Of a DNA stretch of 7,582 nt, positions 6,984-7,582 are shown piece after piece. Position 1 is the stretch's first letter. Each line of letters opens with the position of its first letter. The notes beneath the pieces are model-generated. The model saw only the letters and a program-made list of their open reading frames with translations, was not told the DNA's origin and did no database searches. The position numbers and the translations under genes are program-made. Source of the stretch: Acidobacteriaceae bacterium (GTDB lineage Bacteria > Acidobacteriota > Terriglobia > Terriglobales > SbA1); NCBI GenBank assembly GCA_019237515.1, contig JAFAGX010000529.1, positions 1 to 7,582 of the forward strand. Direction: 5' to 3'.

Positions 6984-7005
6984 TCCGCGCGGATGCCCCT
7001 CGCTC
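6977..7005. repeat. Nested palindrome in the carD-greA gap
   Basis: Outer arms GAGCGA (6977-6982) and TCGCTC (7000-7005) enclose a perfect 12-bp palindrome ATCCGCGCGGAT (6983-6994). One outer arm overlaps the candidate -35 of greA. It may be an operator, or an RNA stem between the two coding regions. No T-run follows the stem, so it is not a typical terminator for carD. Confidence 0.45.
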
Positions 7006-7031
7006 CCGCTGATCTCGCACTGGTTAACTAT

Positions 7032-7568
7032 TCAGGATTCGAATTCGGAAGCTTCGGGAAAACGTAGACCGGACCTGGACAGAGCGTTTGTGAGCAACTG
7101 TTCAATGTCGACTTCCTCACAGCTCCGTGCCATCGCCAACTCACTCACCAGGAGATAGCGGGCACGTTCCAACATCTTCTTCTCGCGGAACGAGAGCGGC
7201 TTGGACTGGTTCAGCAGCAACAAACCCTTCAGCACGGCCGCAACTTCCAGCAATGAACCGGTCCGCATCCGGTCCGAGTTTTCCTTGAACCGATACTTCC
7301 AGTCAGCATTGTTGTCACACTCGCCATCCTGAAGAAAATCGACGATCTTCTGAATTTCGCCATTCTTAATGACTCGCCTCAATCCCACCGCGCCAACACT
7401 ATGAAAAGGAACCATTACTTTGAGGCTGCTCGATTTGATTTTCAGCAGGTAGAACTTCTCTACGGTCTGACCAATAGTTCGGCTGCTAATCTGTTCGATG
7501 ACCCCCACCCCATGGTTGGGGTAGACGACTTTATCGCCTATGTGGAAACTGCCGTCGCTGGTAGGCAT
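7032..7568 (-). CDS. carD: CarD-family transcriptional regulator
   Basis: This 178-residue protein binds RNA polymerase and DNA rather than acting as a classical repressor. Residues 8-66 form the Tudor-like RNA-polymerase-interaction domain (GDKVVYPNHGVGVIEQI at 11-27, then FYLLKIKSSSLKVMVP at 39-54). Residues about 68-165 form the helical DNA-binding domain, with the family's WKYRFKEN (90-97), LSFREKKMLERARYLLVSEL (125-144) and preceding VAAVLKGLLLLN (109-120). W90 aligns with the tryptophan of mycobacterial CarD (W85) that wedges into the upstream edge of the open bubble, so it should stabilise open complexes in the same way. The ATG at 7568 begins the domain normally. Only 14 nt upstream are in the window, with a weak GGCGG ribosome site, so its promoter is not visible. 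greA follows 86 nt downstream. Confidence 0.95.
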   Translation of the reverse strand: MPTSDGSFHIGDKVVYPNHGVGVIEQISSRTIGQTVEKFYLLKIKSSSLKVMVPFHSVGAVGLRRVIKNGEIQKIVDFLQDGECDNNADWKYRFKENSDRMRTGSLLEVAAVLKGLLLLNQSKPLSFREKKMLERARYLLVSELAMARSCEEVDIEQLLTNALSRSGLRFPEASEFES

Positions 7569-7582
7569 TCAGGGACCGCCTA

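Noticed and set aside
6946..7020. 25-residue basic N-terminal extension of GreA from a GTG
   Set aside because: GreA proteins begin at the MTEHIKKKL position; the extension only translates the intergenic palindrome.

Overview
All seven genes in this window lie on the minus strand, so the order of transcription runs from high to low coordinates. The base composition is moderately GC-rich by eye. The most likely source is a member of the Acidobacteriota. The main clue is the very long Oar-type TonB-dependent receptor with an N-terminal carboxypeptidase-regulatory-like domain, a family greatly expanded in that phylum. A CarD-type RNA polymerase regulator and a secreted cytochrome P460-family haem protein fit the same source. 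This is an inference from gene content, because no rRNA or other phylogenetic marker is present.

The right half (7582 to about 5646) looks like a housekeeping operon. It holds a CarD-family regulator, then greA, then a CDP-alcohol phosphatidyltransferase that resembles phosphatidylinositol-phosphate synthases. greA and the transferase overlap as TGATG. The fourth gene is a previously easy-to-miss 56-residue ORF with a perfect heptad coiled-coil start, beginning 11 nt after the transferase stop. CarD and GreA both act on RNA polymerase, CarD at open-complex formation and GreA on backtracked complexes, so the pair forms a small transcription module beside a membrane-lipid gene. The carD-greA gap contains a nested palindrome and a consensus TATAAT.

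The middle (5645 to 4467) holds an isoaspartyl peptidase/L-asparaginase of the Ntn-hydrolase class. Its best start is a TTG at 5566 with a good Shine-Dalgarno sequence. The longer GTG-started reading frame runs through a GC-rich 8-bp perfect hairpin and overlaps the small ORF, so it is probably not real. A 188-nt gap follows, with a possible promoter for the next gene.

The left half (4466 to 46) is a two-gene outer-membrane/periplasmic unit: the 1251-residue TonB-dependent receptor and, 38 nt after it, a secreted cytochrome P460-family protein with a CxxCH motif. Nothing was seen in the 45 nt after that gene.

There is no sign of mobile elements, CRISPR arrays, tRNA or rRNA. I do not see a clear new multi-gene system. 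The points most worth following up are the unannotated small coiled-coil gene, the PIP-synthase-like enzyme coupled to greA, the palindrome at the greA promoter, and the receptor-P460 pair.
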